Shown one piece after another: positions 34,690 through 45,800 of a stretch of DNA of 64,000 nucleotides (position 1 is the stretch's first letter; the number at the start of each line of letters is the position of its first letter). The notes below the pieces were generated by a model, which saw only the letters and a list, made by a program, of their open reading frames with translations, had not been told where the DNA came from and did not search any database. The DNA is from Hypoxylon rubiginosum. Its lineage: Eukaryota; Ascomycota; Sordariomycetes; Xylariales; Hypoxylaceae. The translations under genes and the position numbers were made by a program. The stretch lies in NCBI GenBank assembly GCA_902806565.1, contig CADCXA010000050.1, forward strand, positions 496,001 through 560,000, read 5' to 3'.

Positions 34690-36390
34690 TCAACCACAAC
34701 CAGGCTCGTCTGCTCTAGAACTAGGAGCCTCTTGGTCGGATTTACCCCCGCCGTATGCACCGCCATCAAGGATCACAGCCTCATTATTATCAAGGTCGTC
34801 CTGTAATCTCCTCCACCGCTTCGCGCCGGGCTTGCGGCCTTCGAGCTGCGCCCCCTTGCCCTTGGCTTCGAACACCGGCTTGATCAGGGAGCCTAACAAC
34901 GGATTCCTGCTGAAAGCCCCGCCGGTACCGCCGCCGCCACTACCACGTCCTCCGCGGTTCGCGCTTATCTCCTCTAGAGCCGGACCGCCGCCACCCCGTT
35001 CCCGTTCCTCCTCGTCTTCCTCGGGACTCGCCGGCCGCTCGATCGCCGCCATCTTCCGGACCACCTTGCCGCCCACGAGGTCGATGCTGACCACCTGCCG
35101 CCGCTTCTCGTAGTCCGGCCGCGCGTTCCACTCCATCTCCCGCAGCACCTTCTGCTGGCGCCTGAGCTCGCGCGCGCGGTCCTCGGGCGTGGCCCAGATG
35201 TTGCCGCCGAACCCGGCCACCGCGCCGCCGACGTCGAAGTCGGCGGCCTCGTCGCGGACCGTCGTGCGCCTGGCGTTCTGCGCCTGGAACCCGAGCAGGC
35301 GGTCCCGGTGCTCGAGCGCCTTCGCCTGGGCCTCGCTTCCGGCCTCGTCGGCGTCGGCGGAAGACACCTCGCGGGGCTTGGAGAAGGGCGCGGGGGCCCG
35401 CGACACCTCCGGCTTGCGGTGGGCCTGGCGGTCCGCGGCCTGCTTCTCGCGGCCGCGCTCGGCGCGCAGCTCCCGGAGCATCGACTGCACCTCGCCGGGG
35501 CCGAGGAGCGGCGCGCCGCAGAACGTGCAGGGGCCGAGCCCTTCCCGGACGCAGACCACCTTGCCGCAGCGCAGGCAGTTGGGGGCCGCGGCTAGCAGGG
35601 GGTGGCGCGCCGCGACGCAGTCGCAGCGGCGGGAGGCGGCGTTGTCGGCGGTGGCTAGGGAGGGGTTCGTCGTCACCTCGAGCGCGCGGATCGCGTCGTC
35701 TAGGTCTGCTAGCGCCGTGGAGGCGCCGTGCATAGCGGTGCCGCCTGCGATCTGGACTTGGACCTTGGCCTTGGGCGCCGGCGTCGAGGACCGCGAGGAC
35801 GGCGTCGACTTGGGCTTGGGCTTGCTGCTGCTGCGCATGTCCGATATCAGATGACCAGCCGCGGACGGCGGCAGCGGTTTCGGTTTCGGCGCTTGCGGGG
35901 GCGGCGGCGTGGCGAAGTTCTGCTGCTGCTGCGGCACTGGAGAAGACCGGGCCGGGGTCCCGGATCCGCTTGCTGATGCGGAGGCAGGGCTGGCGCCGCG
36001 TCGCGGGATGTAGTCGCTCTCGACGTTCTTACTATACACCGTACCGGGCGCAGGTCCAGCGTCGGTGACCTGGCGCGGCGCGGGCGTGTGCAGCTGGGCC
36101 TTGGGCTTCTTGGAGCGCTTCGCCGTCTTCGGCACGGGATTCGCGCCGTGCCAGGGTCTGACGGGTTCCGTCGCCGTCGTCGCAGCCGCAGAGGAGGCCG
36201 CCTTGGCCTTGGGGTCTTGCCTCTTGGCGTTGAAGCTGGAGATAAAGTCGACGGCCTCGGGCGACTCGCCGAGCAGGTTGCGGAAATGCTCGACGGCTTC
36301 CGGTTTTGATAGTGTGGCCGCGTAGTCCAGGACTTGCTTTAGCTCGCCATCGGGCAGAGGCAGTAGTCTGGAAAGCTGTGACGCCGACAT
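34690..36390 (-). CDS. rqt4: Rqt4/TRIP4 (ASC-1) C2HC5 zinc-finger protein
   Basis: A single exon of 566 residues. The N-terminus (LLPLPDGELKQVLDYAATLS ... AVEHFRNLLGESPEAVDFI) resembles the small helical domain at the start of TRIP4/Rqt4 proteins. A cysteine-rich segment at about 256-293 reads CDC...H...NCLRCGKVVC...GPCTFCGAPLL and fits the C2HC5 zinc finger of activating signal cointegrator 1. Between them lies a long low-complexity P/S/A/K linker (about 60-200). The C-terminal half is charged, with a glycine-rich patch (GGRGSGGGGTGGAF). In yeast Rqt4 belongs to the RQC-trigger complex with Slh1 and Cue3, which splits collided ribosomes; in animals TRIP4 is the ASCC subunit. The coding part is very GC-rich compared with its flanks. 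Family call is good; orthology to Rqt4 is inferred. Confidence 0.87.
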   Translation of the reverse strand: MSASQLSRLLPLPDGELKQVLDYAATLSKPEAVEHFRNLLGESPEAVDFISSFNAKRQDPKAKAASSAAATTATEPVRPWHGANPVPKTAKRSKKPKAQLHTPAPRQVTDAGPAPGTVYSKNVESDYIPRRGASPASASASGSGTPARSSPVPQQQQNFATPPPPQAPKPKPLPPSAAGHLISDMRSSSKPKPKSTPSSRSSTPAPKAKVQVQIAGGTAMHGASTALADLDDAIRALEVTTNPSLATADNAASRRCDCVAARHPLLAAAPNCLRCGKVVCVREGLGPCTFCGAPLLGPGEVQSMLRELRAERGREKQAADRQAHRKPEVSRAPAPFSKPREVSSADADEAGSEAQAKALEHRDRLLGFQAQNARRTTVRDEAADFDVGGAVAGFGGNIWATPEDRARELRRQQKVLREMEWNARPDYEKRRQVVSIDLVGGKVVRKMAAIERPASPEEDEEERERGGGGPALEEISANRGGRGSGGGGTGGAFSRNPLLGSLIKPVFEAKGKGAQLEGRKPGAKRWRRLQDDLDNNEAVILDGGAYGGGKSDQEAPSSRADEPGCG

Positions 36391-37666
36391 GGTTGCTTTT
36401 ACACAGGTCTAGAATGAAGAAAAGCCCGGAATTTGAAATAGAAAGAAAGGTTGAGGGTATCTCAGATCGCATATGAAATTTGTAAACGGGAGAGATGACA
36501 TAAGGCAGTGTACACCGAAGATGTGTGTAGATGAGTCAGAGCAACTGGGAACAGCTGTTTGTCAGCTGTCGCGGCTATCTATGGCTCTTTTCAGGTACCC
36601 CTCGCACGTTCGGTATAAATGCATATCGTGTCCATGCTGAGGAGGTAGATAGTAAAAGATATTGTTCACAAACAATCATCATATTTATTCCATTGCTGAA
36701 AAGGTGTTCTTTCTGTCATTGAAGCCTTTATCCGTGGTATAGCCCTACTAGTCTCAGTAGACAACGGACGAATTAGGGGAATAACAGGTAAAGTCAAGCT
36801 CCCAGTACAATGTAACCTCATCTTAATCACAGATCGATATGCAACGGTCCAGACTTACCCATGCATGCTGATGATAACGTCACCGGGCCGTATCCGGACG
36901 GCCCTTTTTGTCGAGCTTTTAGGTTCTAAGCTACGCTGATTGAGGAAAGAGAATATGTGTTATCGGTAACATCGTGGGATCCAGGTTTATCACGGTCGTA
37001 GCGAGCCCTGTCACAGACGTTCCGCACAGGGGATTTGGAGTAGAAATAAAACCAAGAAATGCTGGGTGAGAGTAAGCACTGGACTATCACGAGCTACTTA
37101 AGCTCCATGTCTTGCTGCCTTTCCCCAGACATGCGGGGAGGTCATACTCATGACGGCCCGCGCATGACTACACTCTTGTCGGCCACATGAGGGTTTTTCT
37201 TTGAGTAACCTACCTATCCAACGAGAATCATAGCTTCTACCTCGAGTAATTTTGAAAGACTACATATAGATGGGCATTCGTACTCTTCTTAGACATATTT
37301 AAAGTAAAGGTTTAGGAGTTGACCCAAAGGTTGGTCGAACAACGCAGATCTTTCATATTAACTACACCACAAGCACTTTACCACTGGCCAATAGTCTTCC
37401 TATGTAGACTGCTATAAGTAAAGAGGTTCGTAGATTTCTAATTTTATGAGACTCCAAATAACAAAAAAGAGCACACGACTAATAAAAGGGGCTACTTATA
37501 GTTTAAGTCGGTGTTCTTTTTATACTTCGTCATCAGGTACCCGTCCCGCCATCTTATGCCGGGGAAAATAAACAGGGCTGACCCCAAATAAGCTTCCCCG
37601 CAATCTCTTCTGAACGGTGGGGTAATCACCGTAATCACCCCTTAGCTCGTCCTGACAGCGCTGAGT

Positions 37667-37687
37667 CTGTTGGCTGTTGGCTGTTGG
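37667..37687. repeat. period-7 tandem array, CTGTTGG x3
   Basis: Three exact copies of CTGTTGG are followed by CTGT, about 280 bases before the glycosidase start codon. Confidence 0.9.
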
Positions 37688-37809
37688 CTGTCCGCCCCCT
37701 GAATTTAGTGACGTCGCCGGCGTTACCAGCTTACCAACTGTACACCCACCAGCTTATGCACGTTTCGTCTTGGATATTAAACCACAAGTTAAGATTCATC
37801 CCGTCTGCC

Positions 37810-37830
37810 CGTTCCCCGTTCCCCGTTCCC
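37810..37830. repeat. period-7 tandem array, CGTTCCC x3
   Basis: Three exact copies of CGTTCCC, about 140 bases before the glycosidase start codon and 122 bases after the previous heptamer array. Confidence 0.9.
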
Positions 37831-37969
37831 CAAAACCTTCGCTCCCGTCAATTAATGCAGGGTCTGACAGGTTACGCAGGAGGTAACCCTACCTACATGT
37901 GCATGTAGGTACGATCTGTTACCGAAGGTGGCGTTTATCTTTAGTCGAGTACCGAGTAACGTCGCTCAA

Positions 37970-40812
37970 ATGGCGCGACCATCATACAACACCTTTGCTT
38001 CCTTCACCTCAGCTGGCCTGGGGAAGTTCAAATCACGAGGCCAAACCGCACAAGTCGACTCGCTACCGCAGCATTCTAGCAAAGACAGTCCTGTGGAGAC
38101 TAAACAAGATGGCCGGTTTTCCGCCGTCGACTACGTTTTATTCAGGGTAGCTGCTTTCATCTCAGTCATCGGGGTTTTAGCTATCATCGCCTACACCGTC
38201 TTCGGACCACGAGCAGTCTCCAACCCCAGCAGTAATATCATCAAGGTACCCTCTCGCCTCAAGAGCGACTCCGCCCAAGGTACATCATTTTTAGACCACG
38301 AGAAGCCTATTAGTGCATTTGCGGGAAAGACATTCCTGGAGCATAATATTCCCTTCATCGACATCCCGGACTCACTTGTCCAAGATGTTTACTACTACAG
38401 GTGGACGACCATCCAGCGCAACCTCCGCTACATCAAAGCTGGGACAGGCTACATGTGCACTGAATTTGTCCAGCCTGTCGGTTATGCCAAAGCTTTCGGA
38501 TCCATTGATGCTGCTGCCGGCCACCAGATCGACGAGTCAAGATGGCTGAGAGACACTTTCTACGGCGATGACTATATTCATCTCTACACTCGCGGGCCGG
38601 CTGATGCTCTACAGTATACCCAATGGATCCTCGACGCGGCGAGCCGTCGCGCTATGGTAACCGGAGATTCCGATTACCTTGCTGCCCAGCTCGACGATAT
38701 GGTTCGCGTGTGGCATCTATGGGACTCAGTCTATGACGACGCAGCCGGCTTGTACTACTATCAGCCAGTGTGGGACGCCCAGGAGCTGTCGCTACCGGGT
38801 TTCATCGCCGACCCGAATGGCACTGATTGGGACCTAAGGAAAGACGGTCCCGATACCTTCAGGCCGAGTCATAATGCTTATATGGTGGCAAATGCTAGAG
38901 CAATTGCTCGAGCTGCTAACCTTGCACGTGATGGACTTCTCGAGGTGCAATTTTCCAAGCTTGCCGACGATCTCGAAGAGGCTATGTATAAGCGGATGTG
39001 GGCTCCCGAACAAGAGTTTTTCATGGATATCATTCGCCCTAACAATCCCAACTTAACACGTCTCACCGGAAGGGAGCAGGTCGGATTATTCCCATATCGC
39101 TTTGGCATTGGGTTGAATAAGTCCTACGCTCAGCCAGCTGTCGACTCTATGTTCGATCCGGAAGGCTTCTTATCCACTTATGGTCCGACAACACTGGAGA
39201 TACGAGATCCGTGGTTTTATGCTGTCAAGCCAGATGATTACTGTACGACTAATCCATCCCTATAACCATACTGTCCAAAAGATGAGTTTTCTTAGTACTC
39301 TGCTGACCACTTTCCCAGGTTGCTATTGGAATGGCATGTCCTGGCCCTATTCGACGGGCCACACTCTCAAGTCCCTTGCAGAGATATATCGATCTGAGAC
39401 TACCAATGTCACTGCCGAACAGTACTTCTTATATCTCAAGATGTATGCGCAAACACAGCAAAAAGACGGACAGCCCTATGTCGCAGAATCCCACTATCCC
39501 TTCCTAGATAGTTGGAGCGCCGATAGCTGGAACCACTCGGAGCATTACGATCACTCGACCAACAACGACGACGTTATAACCGGTTTATTTGGAATCATAC
39601 CACAGCCAGATGACACATTGAAGATTTATCCCATTGTCCCAGCAAACTGGACTTATTATGCTCTTGAAAATTTACCATACCACGGCCACTTGATAACTGT
39701 ACTTTACGATAAATCTGGCTCGAGATACAATGTCGGTAAAGGCCTGAGTGTTTTCGTCGATGGTGCTGAAGTGTACAACGGTGTCGAAAACAGTATACAG
39801 ATACCTGTGCCTCCACCAATACTACCCGATGAAGCATTGGTTAATATTGCAGGTCAGTGATATGTCCCCTCTTTGGTCAGCTATCTCGGACACATTGTTT
39901 CGAGGACATGCCCCTTTCTACTATGTTCTTCTCCCAATCCCATTAGAAGACTGAGAATATTGCGATGACTAACATGGCGTTTAAACAGCGAATCCTACTG
40001 GACCAGGTCAATACCCAGCGATCAACGCGACATATTCCAATGCTGGTGATTTCCACTACAAAGCCATTGACGGCGTTCTGTTCTATGATACGATTCCGGA
40101 TAACAGGTGGACGAATGATGGATCTCCCAGTTTAAATGACACCCTGACGATCACGTTTGCTCGACCAAGAAATATATCATCTGTCACACTCGCATTATAC
40201 TCGGACATCGCCAGAGGTGGCGTGATTGACGTGCCGGCCAGTATAGAAATCTACGGACCCCACGGCTTGCTAGCCGTAGTCGATGATTCCTCCAGTTTGT
40301 TGCCCAATGACCTCAACGAAATAAGCTTCGATCCAGTGGAAACTAGGTCTATAGCCGTCAACATGTATCGCAAATCGTCCGACGTCTATGTCGGAGTCTG
40401 CGAACTAGAAGTCTGGACTCCACCAGCCCCTGGCCCGACCTACTACGCTGTCGATGCCTACCTCACCGGACAAGACACTAGTGTCGTGCTCGACGAGGCC
40501 TCAGTCCTGACGGCGAACGGAGCTGTGGTTGGGGGATTGATGTCGGACAGCAACGTCGCTTTCTCCGGCATCGTGTCTAGCGGCGGCTCGGCTGATCTAA
40601 CCCTCAGCTATTCGAATGCTGGTAATTCGACGGTGGTGCTGAGCGTTGAAGTCAACCAAGTGGCACAGACGAGCCTGAGCTTGCTCCCGAGCAAAGGCAA
40701 GTACGTCGACATTGCGGCTAGTGTCACACTAGCTACGGGCAAGAACTACGTCAGTTTAAGGGGTGGCTCGGATAACGTGGATGTGAAGCTAGAGACATTG
40801 AATTTGGTTTGA
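37970..40812 (+). CDS. membrane-anchored six-hairpin (MGH1-like) glycoside hydrolase
   Basis: Three exons, 37970-39242, 39319-39852 and 39989-40812, join in frame to give 876 residues. The frame stays open upstream to 37928 but without an earlier ATG. Residues about 56-78 (VLFRVAAFISVIGVLAIIAYTVFG) form one hydrophobic helix after a cytosolic-looking tail of 50 residues, so a type II membrane anchor is likely. The luminal part has the tryptophan- and aspartate-rich helices of an (alpha/alpha)6 glycosidase: WLRDTFYGDDYIHLYTRG, YYYQPVWDAQE, the CCYWNGMSWPYSTGH segment across intron 1, and SWNHSEHYDHSTNNDDVITG. A beta-rich region follows, then a galactose-binding-like module (FHYKAIDGVLFYD ... 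RWTNDGSPS) and a C-terminal beta-sandwich module. The sugar substrate is unknown. NxS/T sites fit secretion-pathway passage. The catalytic pair cannot be assigned safely. A 4 x 11 base array follows the stop. Confidence 0.8.
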
Positions 40813-40828
40813 TATTTATTATATACAG

Positions 40829-40872
40829 CGGAAAGCATACGGAAAGCATACGGAAAGCATACGGAAAGCATA
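40829..40872. repeat. 11-base tandem array (CGGAAAGCATA x4)
   Basis: Four exact copies of CGGAAAGCATA start 17 bases after the glycosidase stop codon, so probably inside its 3' untranslated region. Confidence 0.95.
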
Positions 40873-42009
40873 TAGCGGTATATTATAGGGTATATATGAA
40901 CATTATTCATTCAGTGTTGCTAGACAAATGTGCTGTCAATATGTCCCTCATCACGTTGCTTTCCCTTTTCAATATAGGAGCATTTATATTTCGAGCACTT
41001 ATCAGATAAGATGGAGTTTTTGGCTTCTCTCAATCTACGAAAATCTTTTGCCACTTTCTAGAGCCCTGCGTGAAAAGAGGCCGGGGCATAAGCTAGAAGC
41101 AGCGAGACCCAGTGCCTGATAGCCAGCGCATCTATCAGATATCCTTACATACCATGAGCTGTGGAAGGGTACCGAACAGCTGGTAAACGAAAAATAGTTC
41201 GTTCGCGTACGGTCAGATTTATGTAGAGAGAGGGTCGCCGTAGGAGAACCCACAAAGGAAACTGCCAGGCTAGAGAAGAAGCCCTGAAACAATATGATGA
41301 GTCTGATAATTTCAACAACAAATACATAGCTAAGCACCGGTACAAGACATTGTCGTTGATAGTAATGAAGAGATATCGTTCGAGAGCCAGATAGGGGCGA
41401 GCTTAGATCGCCACCCTAAATGTGACTAATAGGAAAACATACGAAACCATCCGGAAAAGTCAAAGTCAGAACATACATGTCTAAGCCCCTTAAACAATGA
41501 TAATCTTCCAGTAGCGATATGTCTTGGTGAACTCTCGAATGCTCGACTAATCACTATAGTATAATCTTGTGTGTTGATTTGGTCTATGACACACAGTCAA
41601 CCTAAGAGGAAGTCTACATCTTAACAAGACGGTGAGCTACTCACGAAGAAATGAGATGGCGTGTTCAGACTTAAGGGCCTTTCGTGAGTGAGCGACGGAA
41701 GAGATATAAGACATTATTCTAGTACGCGACATCGTTAACATTCTGTTTCACCTAATATTCTCCCATGAGTAATTCTGCTTCGTTGATTCTGATGTATAAA
41801 TGGTACCTACCTGGTAGCCAACAGGTAAAATTCCTCTTCTCCATTGACATTCTCAACACGATACACGGTTAGTGGCAGAACGACTACCCTCACAGCTACC
41901 TGGGCCAGCTTCATACTTGGAAGACCTACATAGTTAGAGGATACAAGAGATCGTACCCCCCTTTTTTGAGAACTCGGCACGAGAATAAAGCAATCAACAT
42001 ACCAGCGAC

Positions 42010-42132
42010 ATGGCCGATCTTCCTCCAACACCACCGTCCACCCCAGAGCCACAGACACCCCCTCCATCACCAGGACCGCGTGTTTCACCCCCGCCTCCTC
42101 CAAATACGCCTGAGCGTCCGTCTACTCCTTAG
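42010..42132 (+). CDS. short proline-rich open frame (40 residues), doubtful
   Basis: ATG at 42010 to TAG at 42130-42132 encodes a peptide that is almost half proline, with repeated TP and SP pairs (PPTPPSTPEPQTPPPSPGP, then PPPPPNTPERPSTP). The composition is far from random for this AT-rich interval. It could be a small proline-rich peptide, one exon of an unseen gene, or a chance low-complexity frame. A 98-codon frame on the minus strand covers the same bases (41807-42103). Confidence 0.3.
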   Translation: MADLPPTPPSTPEPQTPPPSPGPRVSPPPPPNTPERPSTP

Positions 42133-42878
42133 CCACTTGCCATATCGTCAAGGTACCACTATGTCATAAGACCACCATACCTACTATCTAGCTCCCAGTG
42201 GATGGGTTTCAACAACAGATTCGGTTAATTACTTCGATTCAACTAGCTAGCCCCACCGAAAGATGCGTTGGCTGCTCCTCTAAGAGCACAGTAGGACAAG
42301 AGATGATAGAATCGGGGGAATTAGGACGTTGTGAAAGTAGAAGCAAGTATCTTTGGCGGACATCCGAGGTCGGGTTGAGAGAGGCTTCACAATACAGCAA
42401 ATAAATTCTATTGCGTGACTACCACAAAGTAATTGGTTGTTTATGAGTATTTTTGGGAGTATTCAGACGTTATAGAATAAGGATTGGAAATGATCCCAAC
42501 AAACCGTTTTCGTAATGCTGCGTCTAAATGACAATTGTACATGTAGGTATAAAAAAGGGGGTAATGTTGTCTTATCGATAAGAACCGTTTGTCTTACGCT
42601 TAAGTAATCGGCCGGGTACCTACCTAAAAGGCAAGCTGGCAGGCTGGCTATCAAATCGGCTGTCAGCACCTGGTCAGGCCGTGTATTGCCACACGTCACC
42701 ACGATTTTCTATAATTTCCCTTCTTCTAGGTTTCGCAACATCAAACGCCCGATGATTGTCGGCCTTCTTTAGACCTCGATTTCCCGAGTACAAAATTCTA
42801 AGAAAAGGAAAAGGATTCATTATTCAGTTTATCCTCAGGCTGACTCTTATGGGAACGCCGAAGGGTTAAACCGCAACC

Positions 42879-45800
42879 ATGGCTCTCGTCGATAATTCCC
42901 AGATCAAGAGCGCCGAGTTACTCAAGCCTCTTCCTATCTACCTTCACACCTATGTCGCGCCCTTCGCCATAATATGGCCTATATTCGCGAGATATTTCTA
43001 CACCCCTGAGTTATACAGCAAACACATTGGCTCGTCTGAATGGACATTTGTCTGGTGTGGTACCATCATCACGCTTCAGAGCTTGGTCTGGCTGAGCACA
43101 AACTGGAGTGTCGATCTCAAGGGTATCTTCACTGCTAAGAAGGCAAAAAATATTGAAGATGCCCTGCTCATCAAGGTCATCCCCATCGCCAACGCCGGCA
43201 CAGCCGACATCTGCAAGCTCGATCGCGAAAGGGTACGTGTCTCGATCTTAATCTGCTCCACTTGTCCCTCCCCTAGCTCCGAAATGGCTTCCGTTTGCTG
43301 TTTCTATTATGCTAACAGTATTGCGCCATTCAGGTTGGTGATAAAACAAACTTGTCGTTTCTCTTCCAGAAGCGCCGGTTTCTCTACGATCCTGCCAAGA
43401 AATCCTTCAGTCCTTTGACCTACGAAATCGATGCCGAGCCCAAACCAACGATTGAAAAGTTCCAGAAATCAAAAGGTATCAGTTCACAGGCTGAACTCAC
43501 AAAGCTTGAGCAGTACTATGGCACAAATACCTTCGACATCCCCGTCCCTACCTTCACCGAACTTTTCCGAGAACATGCCGTCGCTCCCTTTTTTGTCTTC
43601 CAGATATTCTGTGTTGGTCTTTGGATGCTTGACGAGTACTGGTACTATTCCTTGTTCACCCTCTTTATGCTCGTCGCCTTTGAGAGCACTGTCGTCTGGC
43701 AGCGACAGCGGACGTTGAACGAGTTCCGAGGAATGAGCATTAAACCCTACGATATGTGGGTTTACCGCCTGGGCAAGTGGACCGAAATCCAGAGCGACAA
43801 GCTCTTGCCAGGCGACCTCGCTTCCGTTGGGCGAACCAAAGAGGACAGCGGTGTTGCCTGTGACATGCTTTTGGTTGAGGGCACTGCTATCGTTAACGAA
43901 GCAATGCTTTCAGGTGAAAGCACGCCGCTGCTAAAGGACTCGATACAGCTGCGACCCGCCGACGCTTCTATCGACACGGAGGGCCTCGACAAGAACGCCT
44001 TCCTCTGGGGTGGCACCAAGGTTTTGCAGATTACGCATGGTAACCCTGACGAGGAGAAACCTAAGCTTGCCTCTGGCGTCCCTACACCTCCTGACAACGG
44101 CGCTATGGCTATTGTGATGAAAACAGGCTTCGAGACCTCGCAGGGTAGCTTGGTTCGAACTATGATTTACTCAACGGAACGCGTCTCGGCAAACAATGCC
44201 GAAGCCCTCTTTTTCATCCTCTTCCTCCTTATCTTCGCATTGGCTGCCTCCTGGTACGTGTGGGATGAGGGTGTGAAGAAAGATCGCAAGAGATCAAAGC
44301 TACTGCTCGACTGTGTCTTGATTGTCACCAGCGTTGTGCCGCCTGAGCTTCCTATGGAGCTTAGTCTGGCAGTCAATACCAGCCTGGCAGCCCTGGCCAA
44401 GTACGCCATCTTCTGTACCGAGCCTTTCCGCATTCCATTCGCTGGCCGTATCGATGTGGCCTGCTTCGATAAAACTGGAACACTTACCGGCGAGGATTTG
44501 GTCGTTGAGGGTATTGCCGGACTTGGCCTTGGTCACACTGGCACAAGTACTCCTCGTGAATCGGATGGTGCTCATAGCCAATTGACTTCCGTCAAGGCGG
44601 CTGGTATGGAAACGACACTCGTTCTTGCTAGTGCTCATGCGCTGGTTAAACTTGAGGATGGCGAAATCGTGGGCGACCCCATGGAAAAAGCTACTCTCGT
44701 GTCCCTTGGTTGGGCTCTGGGCAAGAACGATACTCTTGCGACGAAGCCCTCGGTCGCAGCTGCAGGTGGTACCGCTGGAACTGTTCAAATCAAGCGCCGA
44801 TTCCAGTTCTCATCTGCTTTGAAACGCCAGAGCTCTGTTGCCACGGTACATGCTGCTGATCCGAGAACGGGTAATAGGATACGCGGCACTTTCGCTGCTG
44901 TGAAGGGTGCGCCGGAGACCATTATGAAGATGCTTGTTACCGTCCCTGAGGATTACGAGGAGACGTTCAAATACTTCACTCGCCGTGGTTCTCGAGTGCT
45001 TGCCCTCGCATATAAGCAGTTGACCTATGATAACGAGCTTGGCTCTGGCAAGATCAATGATCTGAAGCGCGAACGCGTCGAGTCTGATCTGACTTTTGCT
45101 GGTTTCCTGGTTCTTCAGTGCCCCCTGAAAGATGACGCAAAGCAGGCGGTGCAAATGCTGAATGAGAGTAGCCACCGTGTCGTCATGATTACCGGAGACA
45201 ACCCGCTCACTGCTGTGCACGTAGCTAGGGAGGTCGAGATTGTTGATCGCGATGTTCTTATTCTCGATGCCCCAGAACACAACGACGGAGGAGAAAGGTT
45301 GGTCTGGCGCAGTGTTGACGATAAGATTAGCATTGAAGTTGACGCCTCGAAACCTATTGATCCCAAGATTATCAAGTCGAAGGATATTTGCGTAACTGGA
45401 TATGCTTTGGCTAAGTATAAAGACAACACTGCTGGCTGGCGATCGCTGCTTCGCCATACTTTAGTGTACGCTCGTGTTTCGCCAAAACAGAAGGAAGAAA
45501 TTCTTCTGGGTCTAAAGGATATGGGTTATTACACCCTCATGGCTGGAGATGGTACGAACGATGTTGGCGCTCTGAAACAGGCTCATATCGGTATCGCTCT
45601 TCTTAACGGTACCCAAGAAGACTTGACGAGAATTGCAGAGCATTCTCGCAACACTAGGATGAAGGATCTGTACCAGAAACAGGTTGATCTCATGAAGAGG
45701 TTCAACCAGCCTGCTCCCCCTGTTCCCGCCATGATCGCTCATCTTTACCCCCCTGGGCCCTCTAATCCTCACTATCAGAAAGCAATGGAGCGAGAGGCGC

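Larger units (their letters stand above)
36391..37969. promoter_or_regulatory. divergent intergenic region with two period-7 arrays
   Basis: Nearly 1.6 kb between the Rqt4-like start (minus) and the glycosidase start (plus). The part next to the glycosidase holds two heptamer arrays (37667-37687 and 37810-37830) within 300 bases of its start. I see no coding frame that looks real and no RNA gene. Confidence 0.5.
40813..42878. other. gene-poor interval of about 2 kb
   Basis: It holds the 3' flank of the glycosidase with its 11-base array, AT-rich DNA, one short proline-rich frame (listed separately) and the 5' flank of the Spf1 gene with GGTACCTACCTA near 42615. Nothing else is recognised. 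Confidence 0.5.

Noticed and set aside
41807..42103. 98-codon minus-strand frame
   Set aside because: No family resemblance; overlaps the proline-rich plus-strand frame and neither is strongly supported.
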